Source of the DNA: an uncultured bacterium
GTDB lineage: Bacteria > Bipolaricaulota > Bipolaricaulia > UBA7950 > UBA9294
Assembly (NCBI GenBank): GCA_903857865.1
Contig: CAIOGO010000006.1
Coordinates: forward strand, 1 to 64,000
Length of the DNA: 64,000 bases
Direction: 5' to 3'
The position numbers and the translations under genes were made by a program. This document shows positions 63,411 through 64,000 of the stretch, piece by piece. The notes beneath the pieces were generated by a model, which saw nothing but the letters and a program-made list of their open reading frames with translations, was not told the origin of the DNA and made no database searches. Positions within the stretch are counted from its first letter, which is position 1, and each line of letters begins with the position of its first letter.

Positions 63411-63863
63411 TCAGGCCCCCTCGCCGCGTCGTTCGCGCGACCGCTTGCGGAGGGTCTCCGCGCGCCGCTTCCGCTCCTCGTCCTGTCGATCGCGCAGATC
63501 GGCATCGCACGCCCCGAGCGCCGCAACTCGTGCGCCGGCGTCGTCGGCACCCTCCGAGTTCCCGAACCAGCGCAGGACAAAGTCGGCGAGCGACGTCTCG
63601 AGGGTCACGTCCCTGTGCAGACGCCCGAACGCACGAGCATGGACCCGCGCCCGAAGACCATCGGCGTAGTCGACGCGGAGGTAGATCGAGCCCGGGTCCT
63701 CCGGCCGATCCGATCTCCCCTCCCAGCGAATGTCGCTGACACGCCCGGCGCCCCACCGACAGTCCCTGGGGGACACGGTACAGTCGGCGAGCGCGCGCCA
63801 GCGCGTAAGATCGTCCGCCGCGAACCGACAGAAGAGATCGGCGGGGACTGTCTTCACTTCCAT
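63411..63863 (-). CDS. Hypothetical protein
   Basis: The predicted 150-residue product begins MEVKTVPADLFCRFAADDL and has no signal peptide or membrane segment. It ends in a long Arg/Glu-rich helix (about 125-150). The central part (SDIRWEG, YLRVDYADGLRARVHARAF) looks beta-rich. No family was recognised. A TAGGAT box (63893-63888, minus) lies 25 bases upstream of the ATG. The composition resembles neighbouring genes. Confidence 0.5.
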   Translation of the reverse strand: MEVKTVPADLFCRFAADDLTRWRALADCTVSPRDCRWGAGRVSDIRWEGRSDRPEDPGSIYLRVDYADGLRARVHARAFGRLHRDVTLETSLADFVLRWFGNSEGADDAGARVAALGACDADLRDRQDEERKRRAETLRKRSRERRGEGA

Positions 63864-64000
63864 CCTGACGCACCCCCAGTCAGGCGATCCTAGCCAAGCT
63901 CGGTCGAGTCTTCCACTCGCGCCCGGCGAATCGCACCATCGCCGCGCGGCCGCTCGTCGCTCCCCGACCGGCCACATGGTCGTGCGACACACGGTGCGAC
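63864..64000. other. Window-edge intergenic region
   Basis: Apart from the possible -10 box of the preceding gene, no feature is seen up to the window edge. Confidence 0.4.

Overview
The window is 64 kb of high-GC bacterial chromosome. It is almost entirely coding, with many ATGA or GTGA start/stop overlaps and no rRNA, CRISPR array or intact mobile element. Core genes include ftsH, dxr, murJ, rplI, folP, ruvC, polA, glmM, dnaB, rpsB-tsf-pyrH, recG, def-fmt, prmC-ftsEX, ispD, mutS2 and spoVG. Peptidoglycan functions (MurJ, GlmM, FtsEX, amidase), lipoproteins, a CsgG-like secreted protein, the MEP isoprenoid pathway and a two-subunit glycine decarboxylase suggest an uncultured, deep-branching and perhaps diderm lineage. 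Bipolaricaulota or a similar phylum is possible, but that assignment is inference only.

Layout. 1-5.1 kb: end of a large DUF11/lamin-tail surface protein, then a FakA-FakB fusion coupled to plsY. 5.2-8.3 kb: ftsH-dxr. 8.3-12 kb (minus): rplI, a stalk-domain exported protein, murJ. 12-20 kb: folP-yceD-ruvC-polA, a CsgG/CARDB protein, a small exported protein and glmM. 20-24.8 kb (minus): dnaB-gcvH-gcvPA-gcvPB. 25-38 kb: translation, repair and membrane genes in short operons, many starting from sigma70-type promoters that place the transcription start at or near the start codon.

39-50.8 kb is the main accessory region. It holds a His-tailed DMT exporter, a molybdenum hydroxylase large subunit, two tandem YgeW-like carbamoyltransferases, carbamate kinase, a FadR-type regulator and a dihydropyrimidinase-like hydrolase. 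Transcribed divergently are a PLP enzyme and a THEP1/flavin-binding fusion. The set resembles the E. coli ygeW/hyuA/yqeA/xdhD purine-catabolism genes but has a different PLP enzyme and a duplicated transcarbamylase. An 18-bp site shared by its two promoters is a likely FadR operator.

50.8-57.3 kb holds most of the noncoding structure. It contains a 430-bp nested multi-hairpin element, rmuC, a hicA remnant, a 14-repeat WD40 lipoprotein, a Cys-rich metzincin flanked by a repeated palindrome, and a 147-bp tandem repeat of structured units next to tRNA-Gln. The tRNA-Gln begins on the spoVG stop codon. The window ends with mutS2, a DMT/MATE exporter pair, a cell-wall amidase and a hypothetical gene.
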